Shown: in pieces, positions 23,951-32,461 of the stretch
How the letters are laid out: each line of letters opens with the position of its first letter
How positions within the stretch are numbered: the stretch's first letter is position 1
Assembly: GCF_003634695.1 (NCBI RefSeq)
Contig: NZ_RBWV01000001.1
Coordinates: 79,871-143,870, forward strand
Source: Motilibacter peucedani
Lineage (GTDB): Bacteria; Actinomycetota; Actinomycetes; Motilibacterales; Motilibacteraceae
DNA: 64,000 nucleotides
Direction of reading: 5' to 3'
The notes under the pieces: generated by a model
What the model saw: only the letters and a program-made list of their open reading frames with translations
Told to the model about the DNA's origin: nothing
The model's database searches: none
Translations under genes and position numbers: made by a program

Positions 23951-24196
23951 ATGGACGACAAGCAGATCCTCGCGCAGGTGCACACCCTCGTCGAGCAGGA
24001 GCACCGGCTGCGCAGCGCCGTCGCCGCCGGCTCGCTGACCAGCGAGGAGGAGCAGGCGCAGCTGCGGGTCGTCGAGGAGGAGCTCGACCAGTGCTGGGAC
24101 CTGCTCCGGCAGCGCCGGGCGCGCACGGAGTTCGGCGAGGACCCGGCGTCGACGGCGGCCCGGTCGACCTCGACGGTCGAGGGCTACGTCCAGTAG
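23951..24196 (+). CDS. DUF2630 family protein
   Basis: 81 residues: MDDKQILAQVHTLVEQEHRLR, then EEEQAQLRVVEEELDQCWDLLRQRRARTEFGEDP. This helical pattern is the hallmark of DUF2630, a small cytoplasmic actinobacterial family of unknown role. It starts two bases after the oxygenase stop, so the two are co-transcribed. Confidence 0.88.
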   Translation: MDDKQILAQVHTLVEQEHRLRSAVAAGSLTSEEEQAQLRVVEEELDQCWDLLRQRRARTEFGEDPASTAARSTSTVEGYVQ

Positions 24197-24215
24197 TCGC
24201 CCGCGCAGACCTGTT

Positions 24216-24238
24216 CATGCTCCGCCCAGCGGAGTATG
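24216..24238. promoter_or_regulatory. PadR operator overlapping the padR promoter
   Basis: CATGCTCCGC and GCGGAGTATG flank CCA: 10-base arms with one mismatch. The right arm overlaps the -10 box TATGTT (24235-24240), which is six bases before the ATG at 24247. This arrangement predicts autorepression. Confidence 0.65.
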
Positions 24239-24246
24239 TTCGCGAC

Positions 24247-24579
24247 ATGGGATCGCAGAGGCTGCAGGAGCCGTCGTTCCTCATCCTCACGGCGCTCGCT
24301 GCCGGCCCGCAGCACGGCTACGGCGTCCTCAAGGACGTGGAGGACCTGTCCGGCGGGGCGGTCGTGCTTCGCGTCGGGACGCTCTACGGCGCCCTGGACC
24401 GTCTCGCCGGCGAAGGTCTCGTCGTGGTGGACCGCGAGGAGGTCGTCGACTCGCGGCTACGCCGCTACTACCGGCTCACCCCCAGCGGCGTGAGGCGCCT
24501 CCACGCCGAAGCCTCCCGAGCTCAGACGCAGGCTCGCGCGGCACTGCGCCGGCTGCGCACGGCCGGCGGCACGGCATGA
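24247..24579 (+). CDS. PadR-family transcriptional regulator
   Basis: 110 residues, the short PadR form. LQEPSFLILTALAAGPQHGYGVLKDVEDLSGGAVVLRVGTLYGALDRLAGEGLVVVDREEVVDSRLRRYYRLTPSGVRRL is a textbook PadR winged helix. It overlaps the next gene by ATGA. A palindrome covers its promoter. Confidence 0.93.
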   Translation: MGSQRLQEPSFLILTALAAGPQHGYGVLKDVEDLSGGAVVLRVGTLYGALDRLAGEGLVVVDREEVVDSRLRRYYRLTPSGVRRLHAEASRAQTQARAALRRLRTAGGTA

Positions 24580-26060
24580 GCCTGGAGAGGGCCTACCGCC
24601 TGCTGCTGCTCAGCTTCCCGCCTGCCAGCCTGCGCGACGGCGGCGAGGAGGAGGACCTCAGCGTCCTGCTCGCCGCGGCACGGCCCGGCCAGGGACGTCC
24701 TGATCTCGCCGAAGCCGCGGCGCTCGTACGCTGCGGACTGGGCCTCCGCGCCCGACGAGTGCAGCGCGACCACGGGCGCTTGCCGGAGTCGCCCTGGCGT
24801 GCCTGCTCGGCATGGTCGCCGTCGCCCTCGCGGGGCAGGCGCTGGTCCTGCGCGGCCAGCTCTGGTCCGGAGCGGCAGGATCATCCATTCCGCTCCTGCC
24901 GGTCGAGCTCCCCCACCACCTCCCCGTGCCGGCACCTGTGAGCGGACACCCCAGCGGCCCGGCGATCGCCGCCTACGCATCGGGCGACGAGTGGGAGGAC
25001 TACGAGGTGCTGGTCTCGGCCTACGGCAGGACGCTTCGGAGATCGAAGCCAGGCCTGCTCTCACCGCACGGTCGCTACCTCGCGTACGTCGAGCCGCCGG
25101 ACCACGGCGTGCCCTACGTAGGGCCGGTGCTCCTGCACGTGCTCGACCTGGTCACGGGCAAGACCCGCACGATCAGCGCGGCACAGCTCTCGAGTTCCGC
25201 CGACGTGCTCGACTGGAGCGGCGACGAGACGCGCCTCGTGGTCTTCGCGGGAGGAGGTCTCCGTGTGGTCGACATGGCCCACGACTCCCTCGGTCCGCTC
25301 ATCGCGGGCGAGACAGCCGCGCTCTCGCGCTCGTCCGACTTGGCCGTGCAGGTCGGCGCGGAGGTCGACCTCTACCGCGGTGGCGCGCTGGTGCACCGCT
25401 TGCCCGTCCCGCCCGGGCTGGCGCTCGCCAGGTCGGGCTGGTCGCCGGGCGGGCGACGGCTCGTTCTCACCCGCCCGCAGTCCGATCGCACCGGCGTCGC
25501 CGCCGTGCTGGACGTGCGGTCCGGAGCGGTGACACCGCTGCACGGCGGTGAAGCCGTCGCCTGGCGCAGTCCCTCCAGCCTGGTGACGCGGACGTGGCAA
25601 GGGGGCCGGCCGGTGCTCGCTGCCCTCGACACGGACACCGGCCACTCCTCAACGCTCGCTGCCGCACCGGCCGCCGCAGGCTCGATCCAGCTGGCCGGTG
25701 AGCTGCTGCCTTCGGCCGTCGTGGACCGACCGGACCGGACGCCTGGACAGAGGGCCGGTGTCGTGGCTCTCCTGGCTTGCGCTCGGCAGCCCCACCGCCC
25801 TCGTGCTGCTCCTCGCAGCCCTGCTCCCAGTGCCCACGTCCGCGCGCCGGCGGCGCACACCCCAGCAGCGCCAGGCGACCACGGGGTGGGCTGTGCTGGG
25901 TGTGCTGACGCTGATGGTCGTGGTGCCGCTGTACGCCTTTGTCACCGTGGGCACCGGACCGGACGTCCATCTGCTGCACCTCGCGGCCCTCCTCGTGTGC
26001 GCCGCCGCAGCGATGGCGACACGCAGCCTCCGGTTGGCCGGGAGTCGCCGGATCTCCTGA
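24576..26060 (+). pseudogene. PadR-linked membrane beta-propeller protein broken by two frameshifts
   Basis: The ATG at 24576 overlaps the padR stop. The first frame reads MSLERAYRLLLLSFPPASLR ... LVRCGLGLRARR (to about 24770), a cytoplasmic domain often encoded after PadR. Coding sense then moves to the -1 frame: ALAGVALACLLGMVAVALAGQ (a membrane segment at about 24773-24835) and a roughly 280-residue extracytoplasmic propeller-like region (GKTRTISAAQL ... DVLDWSGDETRLVVF). Near 25725-25765 it returns to the first frame, giving three membrane segments (WLSWLALGSPTALVLLLAALLP, GWAVLGVLTLMVVVPLYAF, LLHLAALLVCAAAAMATRSL), ending at 26060. Taken literally, there are two open frames, 24576-24941 and 24812-26065, each with a nonsense-looking tail. 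Function unknown. Confidence 0.6.
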
Positions 26061-26067
26061 CCTGACC

Positions 26068-26973
26068 TCAGACGGCTGCGGTCGCGAAGTAGCTGCCCGC
26101 ATGGAGGTCCTCGAGCAGGGTCGGCCCGGAGGGCGTCCACCCGAGCCGCTGCTGGGTGAGGACGCTCGAGGCCGCCATGTCGCCGGCGAAGAAGGCGCCG
26201 ATCCACCCGAAGTGGTCGGCGGCCGCCTCGGGGGCGACGCTCTCGACCGGCAGACCGAGCCCACGGCCGATGGCCTCGGCGATGGTGCGTGCGGTCACGC
26301 CCTCCTCGGCGACGGCGTGGACGACGGAGGGGGCCGACGGGTCCTCGAGCGCCAGGCGTACGAGCCGGGCCGCGTCATCGCGGTGCACGGCCGGCCAGCG
26401 GTTCGAGCCGTCGCCGACATAGGCCGAGGTTCCCTGCTCCCGGGCGACCGCGACCAGCCGCGCGACGAAGCCGTGGTCGCCGGCACCGTGCACCGTCGGG
26501 GCGAAGCGCACGGCCACCGGGCGGATGCCGCGCTCGGCGTACGACAGGGCGAGCGCCTCGGCGCCGCCGCGCGGCGCCTGCGGGCCGGAGAAGGGCGACG
26601 CGTCCTCCTCGGTCACGACGCCGCCCGGGCACAGGAGGGCGACGCCTGCCGCGAGCAGGAGCGGGCGCCCCGTGCCCTCCAGCACGTCTCCGAAGGCCTC
26701 GACCGCGGCCCGCTCGGTACGCGCCGCGCCGGCCATGTCGGAGAAGTCGTGCTTGAAGCCCAGGTGGACGACCGCGTCGGCCGCGGCGGCGCCTGCACGC
26801 AGGCTCTCGACGTCGTCCAGGCTGCCGCGGTGGGCCTCGAGACCCCGGTCCTGGAGCGTCTGCGCCGCCTGCTCCGATCGGGCGAGGCCCAGCACGGAGT
26901 GGCCGGCGGCCTGCAGCTCGGCCGAGACGGCAGAGCCGATCCATCCCGACGCACCGGTGACGAAGACGCGCAT
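26068..26973 (-). CDS. NAD-dependent epimerase/dehydratase (extended SDR)
   Basis: 301 residues. Rossmann motif MRVFVTGASGWIGSAVSAELQAAGH (TGxxGxxG at 7-14), DAVVHLGFKHDF, and a conserved substrate segment FGWIGAFFAGDMAASSVLTQQRLGW at the end. AGGAGG precedes the ATG by six bases. Divergent from a TetR gene with two palindromic sites between them, so it is probably TetR-controlled. The substrate cannot be named; a Tyr-x3-Lys pair is not obvious (YAERGIRPVAVRFAP occupies that place), so this may be an atypical SDR. Confidence 0.85.
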   Translation of the reverse strand: MRVFVTGASGWIGSAVSAELQAAGHSVLGLARSEQAAQTLQDRGLEAHRGSLDDVESLRAGAAAADAVVHLGFKHDFSDMAGAARTERAAVEAFGDVLEGTGRPLLLAAGVALLCPGGVVTEEDASPFSGPQAPRGGAEALALSYAERGIRPVAVRFAPTVHGAGDHGFVARLVAVAREQGTSAYVGDGSNRWPAVHRDDAARLVRLALEDPSAPSVVHAVAEEGVTARTIAEAIGRGLGLPVESVAPEAAADHFGWIGAFFAGDMAASSVLTQQRLGWTPSGPTLLEDLHAGSYFATAAV

Positions 26974-27004
26974 GCAGACCTCCTGAAGACGTGCGCCCGA
27001 CGGT

Positions 27005-27023
27005 GATGTCAGTCGCTGTCATG
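27005..27023. promoter_or_regulatory. TetR operator O1
   Basis: Imperfect palindrome ATG-T-CAG and CTG-T-CAT around three bases. It lies downstream of the SDR -10 box TAGCGT (27026-27031, minus strand), where a bound repressor would block that promoter. Confidence 0.6.
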
Positions 27024-27037
27024 AGACGCTAGCACCG

Positions 27038-27056
27038 GATGTCAGCCTCTGTCATC
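27038..27056. promoter_or_regulatory. TetR operator O2
   Basis: Second copy of the palindrome with GATG-T-CAG and CTG-T-CATC arms, centred 33 bases from O1 (about three helix turns). It abuts the TetR -10 box TAGGAT (27059-27064). Confidence 0.6.
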
Positions 27057-27058
27057 AC

Positions 27059-27064
27059 TAGGAT
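27059..27064 (+). promoter_or_regulatory. -10 hexamer for the tetR gene
   Basis: TAGGAT, six bases before the GTG at 27071; predicts a leaderless message under O2 control. Confidence 0.5.
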
Positions 27065-27070
27065 GGCGGC

Positions 27071-27631
27071 GTGGTCAGATGGGAGCCCGACGCCAAGGGC
27101 CGCCTCGTGGGGGCAGCGCTCGAGCTGTTCGCCGACGGCGGCTTCGAGAGCACGACCGTGGCCCAGCTGGCCGACCGTGCCGGCGTGACCGAGCGCACCT
27201 TCTTCCGCCACTTCGCCGACAAGCGCGAAGTGCTGTTCGACGGATCCGCGGCCCTGCAGGACGAGGTCCTCGCTGCCATCGCGTCGGCGGCCCCGGACCT
27301 GTCCGCCGTGGACGTCGTGGCCGGCGCCTTCCGAGCAACAGCGCCCTTCCTCGAGCGGCGACGCGAGTTCGCGGGCCAGCGCTCAGCGGTCATCGCCGGC
27401 AACCCGGGCCTCCTCGAGCGCGAGCTGCTCAAGATGACTGCGCTGGTGGAGGCCTCTGCCGGGGCGCTGCGGGAGCGCGGCGTGCCCGAGCCCGCCGCCA
27501 CGCTCGCGGCCGAGGCCGGCGTGCTGGCCTTCCGACTCGGCTTCGCCCAGTGGGTCACCGACACCTCACGCCCGCTCGCCGACTGCATCGCCGCGACGCT
27601 GGCCGACCTCAAGGTCGTCGCCGCCGGCTGA
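27071..27631 (+). CDS. TetR-family transcriptional regulator
   Basis: 186 residues. N-terminal helix-turn-helix: KGRLVGAALELFADGGFESTTVAQLADRAGVTERTFFRHFADKREVLFDG (8-57). The ligand domain is not recognisable at family level. Two operator copies in the shared promoter region suggest it represses both itself and the divergent SDR gene. Confidence 0.93.
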   Translation: MVRWEPDAKGRLVGAALELFADGGFESTTVAQLADRAGVTERTFFRHFADKREVLFDGSAALQDEVLAAIASAAPDLSAVDVVAGAFRATAPFLERRREFAGQRSAVIAGNPGLLERELLKMTALVEASAGALRERGVPEPAATLAAEAGVLAFRLGFAQWVTDTSRPLADCIAATLADLKVVAAG

Positions 27632-27672
27632 CTCCCGGGCACGCCGGAAGGGCTGCTCCGAGTCCCCACGAC

Positions 27673-27694
27673 GTTCACCTCGCGTTCGCCCCGA
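27673..27694 (+). promoter_or_regulatory. PHO box (PhoP binding site)
   Basis: Two adjacent 11-base direct repeat units, GTTCACCTCGC and GTTCGCCCCGA, matching the Streptomyces PhoP repeat consensus (GTTCACC core plus four bases). It covers the -35 position of the -10 box TAGCGT at 27711-27716. Confidence 0.65.
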
Positions 27695-27710
27695 CGATCC
27701 GCCGGCTGGC

Positions 27711-27716
27711 TAGCGT
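27711..27716 (+). promoter_or_regulatory. -10 hexamer for phospholipase C
   Basis: TAGCGT, 17 bases after the PHO box; predicts a leader of about 30 bases before the ATG at 27753, with AAAGGG upstream of the start. Confidence 0.45.
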
Positions 27717-27752
27717 CGCGGCATCGACTGCGCCTAGGCCGAAAGGGCTGCC

Positions 27753-29852
27753 ATGTCCACGACGGACCGCCGTACCTTCCTCAAGATGCTGGGAGTGCCG
27801 GCCCTCTCGGCCGCACTGCCCGTCGACCTGTCGAAGGCCTTGTCCATCAAGGCCCACGACCGCACCCGCAGCATCGAGGACGTCGAGCACGTCGTCTTCC
27901 TCATGCAGGAGAACCGGTCCTTCGACCACTACTTCGGCACGCTGCGTGGAGTGCGGGGGTTCGCCGACCCGCGGGTCGTTCGTCTGCCTTCGGGAAGGTC
28001 GGCGTGGCACCAGCCGGACGGTGCTGGCGAGCTGCTGCCGTTCCGTCCGCCCGTGCAGGACCTGGGCACGACCTTCCTGCCCGACCCGCCGCACGGCTGG
28101 AACGACACCCACGCCGCCTGGAACGGCGGGCGGCACGACGCGTTCGTCCCCAACAAGGGCGTGTCGTCCATGACGTACCACACGCGCGAGGACCTGCCCT
28201 GGCAGTACGCGCTCGCTGACGCGTTCACGGTGTGCGACAACTACCGCTGCTCGCTCCTCGGCCCGACCGACCCGAACCGCTACCACATGTGGACCGGCTG
28301 GGTCGGCAACGACGGCAGCGGCGGCGGACCCGTCATCACCAACGCCGAGGCGGGCTACGACTGGTCGACCTATCCCGAGAGGCTGCAGCAGGCGGGCGTC
28401 TCGTGGAAGGTCTACCAGGACGTCGGCGACGGGCTCGACTCCGCCGGGTTCTGGGGCTGGACCAGCGACCCCTTCATCGGCAACTACGGCGACAACTCGC
28501 TGCTCTACTTCCACCAGTACCAGGACGCCGCACCCGGCTCGCCGTTGGCCGACCGGGCGAAGACGGGGACCGAGGTCAAGGCGCAGGGACGCGACCCCGA
28601 GCGCCTGCTCGACCAGTTCCGAGCTGACGTACGCGCCGGGCGCCTCCCGCAGGTCTCCTGGCTCGTGCCGCCGGAGGCCTACTCGGAGCACCCGAACTGG
28701 GCGCCCGACTTCGGCGCGTGGTACGTCTCGCAGGTCATCGACATCCTGGCCTCGAACCCCGAGGTGTGGAGCAAGATGGCGCTCTTCATCACCTACGACG
28801 AAGAGGGCGGCTTCTTCGACCACATGGTGCCACCCACTCCGCCGACGTCGGCTGCTGATGGGCTGTCCACCGTGGCGACCACGAACGAGGTCTTCGGTGG
28901 TAGCACCGACCACCCGGCTGGTCCCTACGGCCTCGGCATGCGCGTCCCGATGATCGTCGTGTCGCCGTGGACGCGTGGCGGCTGGGTGAACTCGGAACTC
29001 TTCGACCACACGTCGCTGATCCAGTTCCTCGAGAGGCGGTTCGGCCGCGGCGGTACGCTGCGCGAGAGCAACATCACGCCGTGGCGGCGGGCGGTCACCG
29101 GCGATCTGACCAGCGCCTTCGACTTCCGCTCGCCCAACCGGTCGTCTGTGCCGGAGTTGCCGGGCACCGCCTCGTTCAAGCCTCGGGACCTCACGCGGCA
29201 GCCGGACGAGGTGCTCGTGGCGCCCGCCGCTGCGGACGTGCCGGCTCAGGAGCGAGGCGTTCGACCGGCCCGTGCTCTGCCCTACGAGCTGCACGCCGAC
29301 GGCTCGGTCCTGGCCAGCAGGCTGCACCTGGCGTTCGCCAACACCGGGGAGGCGGCGGCCGTCCTCCAGCTGCGGAGCGCCGACCCCGGCGCGGCCCCCC
29401 GCACCTACACCGTCGGTGCAGGTCATGAGCTGGCTGACACCATCGCCGTGGCGGGGCCGGTCTACGACTACGAGATCCACGGTCCCAACGGGTTCTTCCG
29501 CGGCCTGCGCGGAGGCACGAGCGCCGGGTGCGTCGACGTCGGCGTGACCACGACGTACCACCACCAGAGGATCCAGCTCGCGCTGACCAACAACGGGGAC
29601 GCCAAGGTCGACGTGACGGTGCACGAGCGCTACAGCGGCGAGACGACGACCCTGTCGGTGCAGCCGCGGGTGACCCGCTCGCGTTCCTGGTCGCTGCACG
29701 ACAGCGGGGGATGGTACGAGTTGACCGTCATCGCTGCTCAGGACGACGGCTTCGTGCGCGTCTACGCCGGGCACCTGGAGAACGGGCGTGACAGCATCAC
29801 CGACCCGCTCATGGGCGGGCTGCTCGACTCCGCGGCACCCGTCCGGGCCTGA
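27753..29852 (+). CDS. plcC: phosphocholine-preferring phospholipase C (Tat-exported)
   Basis: 699 residues. Twin-arginine signal DRRTFLKMLGVPALSAALP (5-23). The phosphoesterase domain starts IEDVEHVVFLMQENRSFDHYFGTLRGVRGF (41-70) and includes KGVSSMTYH, GPTDPNRYHMWTG, WSKMALFITYDEEGGFFDHMVPP and PYGLGMRVPMIVVSPWTRGGWVNSELFDHTSLIQFLERRFG. The two C-terminal beta domains of the family (YELHADGSVLASRLHLAFANTG and RIQLALTNNGDAKVDVTVHE) are present, so it is full length. Likely hydrolyses extracellular phosphatidylcholine or sphingomyelin to gain phosphate. A PHO box lies upstream. Confidence 0.93.
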   Translation: MSTTDRRTFLKMLGVPALSAALPVDLSKALSIKAHDRTRSIEDVEHVVFLMQENRSFDHYFGTLRGVRGFADPRVVRLPSGRSAWHQPDGAGELLPFRPPVQDLGTTFLPDPPHGWNDTHAAWNGGRHDAFVPNKGVSSMTYHTREDLPWQYALADAFTVCDNYRCSLLGPTDPNRYHMWTGWVGNDGSGGGPVITNAEAGYDWSTYPERLQQAGVSWKVYQDVGDGLDSAGFWGWTSDPFIGNYGDNSLLYFHQYQDAAPGSPLADRAKTGTEVKAQGRDPERLLDQFRADVRAGRLPQVSWLVPPEAYSEHPNWAPDFGAWYVSQVIDILASNPEVWSKMALFITYDEEGGFFDHMVPPTPPTSAADGLSTVATTNEVFGGSTDHPAGPYGLGMRVPMIVVSPWTRGGWVNSELFDHTSLIQFLERRFGRGGTLRESNITPWRRAVTGDLTSAFDFRSPNRSSVPELPGTASFKPRDLTRQPDEVLVAPAAADVPAQERGVRPARALPYELHADGSVLASRLHLAFANTGEAAAVLQLRSADPGAAPRTYTVGAGHELADTIAVAGPVYDYEIHGPNGFFRGLRGGTSAGCVDVGVTTTYHHQRIQLALTNNGDAKVDVTVHERYSGETTTLSVQPRVTRSRSWSLHDSGGWYELTVIAAQDDGFVRVYAGHLENGRDSITDPLMGGLLDSAAPVRA

Positions 29853-29876
29853 GGCGGCGGGAGGGCAGCTCAGGGC

Positions 29877-29882
29877 TACGGT
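29877..29882 (+). promoter_or_regulatory. -10 hexamer for the DUF1349 gene
   Basis: TACGGT, seven bases before the GTG at 29890; this spacing favours 29890 over the in-frame GTG at 29881. Confidence 0.4.
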
Positions 29883-29889
29883 GACGCAC

Positions 29890-30516
29890 GTGACCGATGC
29901 CTTCCAGCTTCCCGAGCTGCCCTTCGCGACCACCGCGTCGCACCCGGAGGTGTGGAGCCGCGATGCGGGCACACAGTCGCTGACCGGGCAGGCGCTGCCG
30001 CACTCGGACTTCTACGTCAACCCGGGCGGCGACGACGCCGGCGACGCCGCGTCGATGGGCAACGCGGCCACTCTGCTCGGCACGCCGCCGGAGGGTGACT
30101 TCCAGCTCAGCGCGCGCGTCACCGTCGATTTCCGCTCGCAGTACGACGCGGGCGTCCTCATGGTGTGGGGCCACGAGACCGAGTGGGCGAAGCTCTGCTT
30201 CGAGTTCTCGCCCGCCGGTGACCCGATGGTCGTCAGCGTCGTCACCCAGGGCGTCTCCGACGACGCGAACGCCTTCGTCGTGCCCGGGCGCACGGTCGGG
30301 CTGCGCATCTCCCGCACCGGCCGCGTCTACGCGTTCCACGCCGCGACCGACGGCTCCACCTGGCAGCTCGTCCGCGTCTTCCGCCTCGGCGACGGCTCGC
30401 CGGGCCACCGGGTCGGCTTCGAGGTGCAGTCGCCCACCGGCGAGGGCTGCGCCGTGCGCTTCGAGCAGGTCTCGTTCCGGCAGGAGCGGCTCGCCGACCT
30501 CAGGGACGGGAGCTGA
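29890..30516 (+). CDS. DUF1349 (concanavalin-like) protein
   Basis: 208 residues. The spacing of FYVNPGGDDAG, GDFQLSARVTVDFRSQYDAGVLMVWGHETEWAKLCFEFSP, MVVSVVTQGVSDDANAFV and GLRISRTGRVYAFHAATDGSTWQLVRVFRLG matches DUF1349/YpgQ-like beta-sandwich proteins that probably bind carbohydrate. There is no signal peptide. Its end overlaps the convergent ACT gene by 17 bases. Confidence 0.85.
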   Translation: MTDAFQLPELPFATTASHPEVWSRDAGTQSLTGQALPHSDFYVNPGGDDAGDAASMGNAATLLGTPPEGDFQLSARVTVDFRSQYDAGVLMVWGHETEWAKLCFEFSPAGDPMVVSVVTQGVSDDANAFVVPGRTVGLRISRTGRVYAFHAATDGSTWQLVRVFRLGDGSPGHRVGFEVQSPTGEGCAVRFEQVSFRQERLADLRDGS

Positions 30517-31123
30517 CCGCTGGACCGCACCCCTGCGTACCCGGCTCCTCGACGTCCGCGAGCGCGGCGAGCGCGACCGCCCTCGACCGCTCGGCGGGGG
30601 TGAACGGCTCACCCGGCCGCTGCAGCAGCAGGGGCCCCGCCCCTGCGGAGCGGACCAGCATGGTGTCGACGAGGACGCCGTCGGCGTCGTCGCTCGCCGG
30701 CTCGTCCAGCGGGGTCGCCACGTGCGCGCGGAGCAGCTCGGCGAGCACGGCCGGGAGCGAGCCGGGGTCGCGGGCCAGCCGGCCGGCCAGCCGGAGCACG
30801 CGCGTCGGCTCGTCGACGTAGTCGTGCAGGTCGCCCGGCCACACCGACGCACCGCGCCCACCCGCGAGCTCGGCGGCGCGCAGCAGCAGGGCAGGGTCGG
30901 CGCCGACGGGCAGAGCGAGCAGCAGCTCGTCGACGGCGCCGCCCGCGGGCAGCGGGTGGACCGCCACCGTGAGGATGTTCGCCCGCGCCCGGGAGAGCGT
31001 CATGGCGAGCGCCGCCAGCCGGCCGCGCGAGTCGTCGACCTCCACCCGCAGGCGCCAGAGCGAGGGCTGGAGGTCGAGCGACGGTGCTGCTGTCTTCACC
31101 GCACCAGTAGGCACCGTCACCAT
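30500..31123 (-). CDS. ACT-domain protein
   Basis: 207 residues. Residues 20-60 (SLWRLRVEVDDSRGRLAALAMTLSRARANILTVAVHPL) are a clear ACT beta-alpha-beta-beta motif, and a second weaker copy may follow in the VLRLAGRLARDPGSLPAVLAELLRAHV region. ACT modules bind amino acids to control metabolism; this stand-alone protein has no attached enzyme, so its target is unknown. Confidence 0.7.
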   Translation of the reverse strand: MVTVPTGAVKTAAPSLDLQPSLWRLRVEVDDSRGRLAALAMTLSRARANILTVAVHPLPAGGAVDELLLALPVGADPALLLRAAELAGGRGASVWPGDLHDYVDEPTRVLRLAGRLARDPGSLPAVLAELLRAHVATPLDEPASDDADGVLVDTMLVRSAGAGPLLLQRPGEPFTPAERSRAVALAALADVEEPGTQGCGPAVSSRP

Positions 31124-31274
31124 TGCGCGGATATGTCGTAGGAGTCTCGAAGCGGTGACGGTTGCTCGGACGCAAGGTGCCCTCGGGTCCCTTCACAGCA
31201 CCGGAGTTCCGCGCTACGTTCCGGCCAGCCGTCGCACGGACGGCGCACTTCCGGTCCAGGGAAGGAACAACCGG

Positions 31275-32360
31275 ATGCGAAGGACCACATCGCTCCTCAC
31301 CGTCATCGGGGCAGCGGCCCTCGGCCTCTCGGGCGTCGTCGCCGCCCCGGCCCAGGCAGCCGACTCCGACGTCACCGTCATCGCCTCGGGCCTCAACGGC
31401 CCTCGAGAGCTGCAGTTCGTCAGCGGGCGCAAGCTCGTCGTCGCCGAGTCGGACAACGGCCAGATCACCGCGGTCGACAGCCGCTCCGGCAAGAAGAAGG
31501 TCCTCGCCACAGGGCTGGTGGCGCCGCAGGGCGTCGACAGCCGCGGCAGCGCCCTCTACGTCGCCGAGGGCGAGGCCTCCGGTCCCGGCGGCGAGCCGGT
31601 GCCCGGCGGCGGCGGCACCGACCTGGTCATGGTCAAGGGCGGGCACGACCGCCAGGTCAAGGACCTGATGGCCTACGAGCTCGCCAACAACCCCGACGGG
31701 CAGGTGCAGTTCGTCGACGGCCAGCCGGTCGACGCGCTGTCGAACCCCTACTACGTGCTCGCCGACACCTCGAAGGTCCTCGTGGCCGACGCCGGCGCCA
31801 ACGACGTGCTCAAGATCGACCGGCGCACCGGCCGCACCTCTGTGTGGTTCTTGCCGCCTGTCGTGACGACGGGCGCCTGCGCCGGTGCCGAGAACAACCC
31901 GGGCACCACCGGCTGCGACCCGGTGCCCACCGGCATCGCGAAGGCGGGCGACGGCACCTACTGGGTGTCGACGCTGGGTGCCGAGGCGCCCGGAGCAGGG
32001 CGGATCTACCACGTCGACGCGGCCGGGCACATCATCGGGATGATCGACGGGCTCACGGCACCGACCGGTGTCGCGGTGGACGGCGCCGGCTCGGTCTACG
32101 TGTCCGACCTGCTGTTCGGCGCACCGGAGGGCGACGGCCCGCCGCCGCCCGACTTCGACCCCTCGAAGGTCGGCCGGATCCTCAAGTTCGCCGCCGACGG
32201 CACGCCCATGGGCGTCGCCCAGGTGACCATGCCCTCGGGCCTGGTGTGGCACGACGGCGCGCTGTACGCGTCGGCCTGGTCGGTGGGGATCTTCCTCGGC
32301 ATCCCCGACGCGGGCCAGGTGGTGAAGGTCGGTCAGGGGGCGTTCGAGCAGATGACCTGA
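31275..32360 (+). CDS. ScyD/ScyE-like secreted beta-propeller protein
   Basis: 361 residues. Signal peptide MRRTTSLLTVIGAAALGLSGVVAAPAQAA (1-29). NHL-like six-blade pattern: SGLNGPRELQFVSGRKLVVAESDNGQI, ATGLVAPQGVDSRGSALYVAEGEASG, PYYVLADTSKVLVADAGANDVLKID, GLTAPTGVAVDGAGSVYVSDLLFG. The family was named after scytonemin-cluster proteins of cyanobacteria but is widespread as secreted proteins of unknown function. TACGTT (near 31215) is a candidate -10, and GAAGGA is the ribosome-binding site. Confidence 0.8.
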   Translation: MRRTTSLLTVIGAAALGLSGVVAAPAQAADSDVTVIASGLNGPRELQFVSGRKLVVAESDNGQITAVDSRSGKKKVLATGLVAPQGVDSRGSALYVAEGEASGPGGEPVPGGGGTDLVMVKGGHDRQVKDLMAYELANNPDGQVQFVDGQPVDALSNPYYVLADTSKVLVADAGANDVLKIDRRTGRTSVWFLPPVVTTGACAGAENNPGTTGCDPVPTGIAKAGDGTYWVSTLGAEAPGAGRIYHVDAAGHIIGMIDGLTAPTGVAVDGAGSVYVSDLLFGAPEGDGPPPPDFDPSKVGRILKFAADGTPMGVAQVTMPSGLVWHDGALYASAWSVGIFLGIPDAGQVVKVGQGAFEQMT

Positions 32361-32389
32361 GCGAACAGCTCAGCACCGGAGGGGGTGGC

Positions 32390-32426
32390 CACTGGCTCGG
32401 CCGCGGACGACGCGGCCGGGCCAGTG
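32390..32426. terminator. strong bidirectional hairpin between convergent genes
   Basis: 15-base arms CACTGGCTCGGCCGC and GCGGCCGGGCCAGTG pair with one G-T wobble around a 7-base loop. It lies between the ends of the ScyD-like gene and rluD. No T-run, as usual for high-GC terminators. Confidence 0.8.
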
Positions 32427-32461
32427 CTGCTGCCCGGTGGCCCCTTCGAGCCGGGAAGCCG

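Noticed and set aside
25740..26065. C-terminal tail in the literal frame of the propeller protein
   Set aside because: It is Arg/Pro/Ala-rich without structure, while the neighbouring frame encodes three membrane segments.
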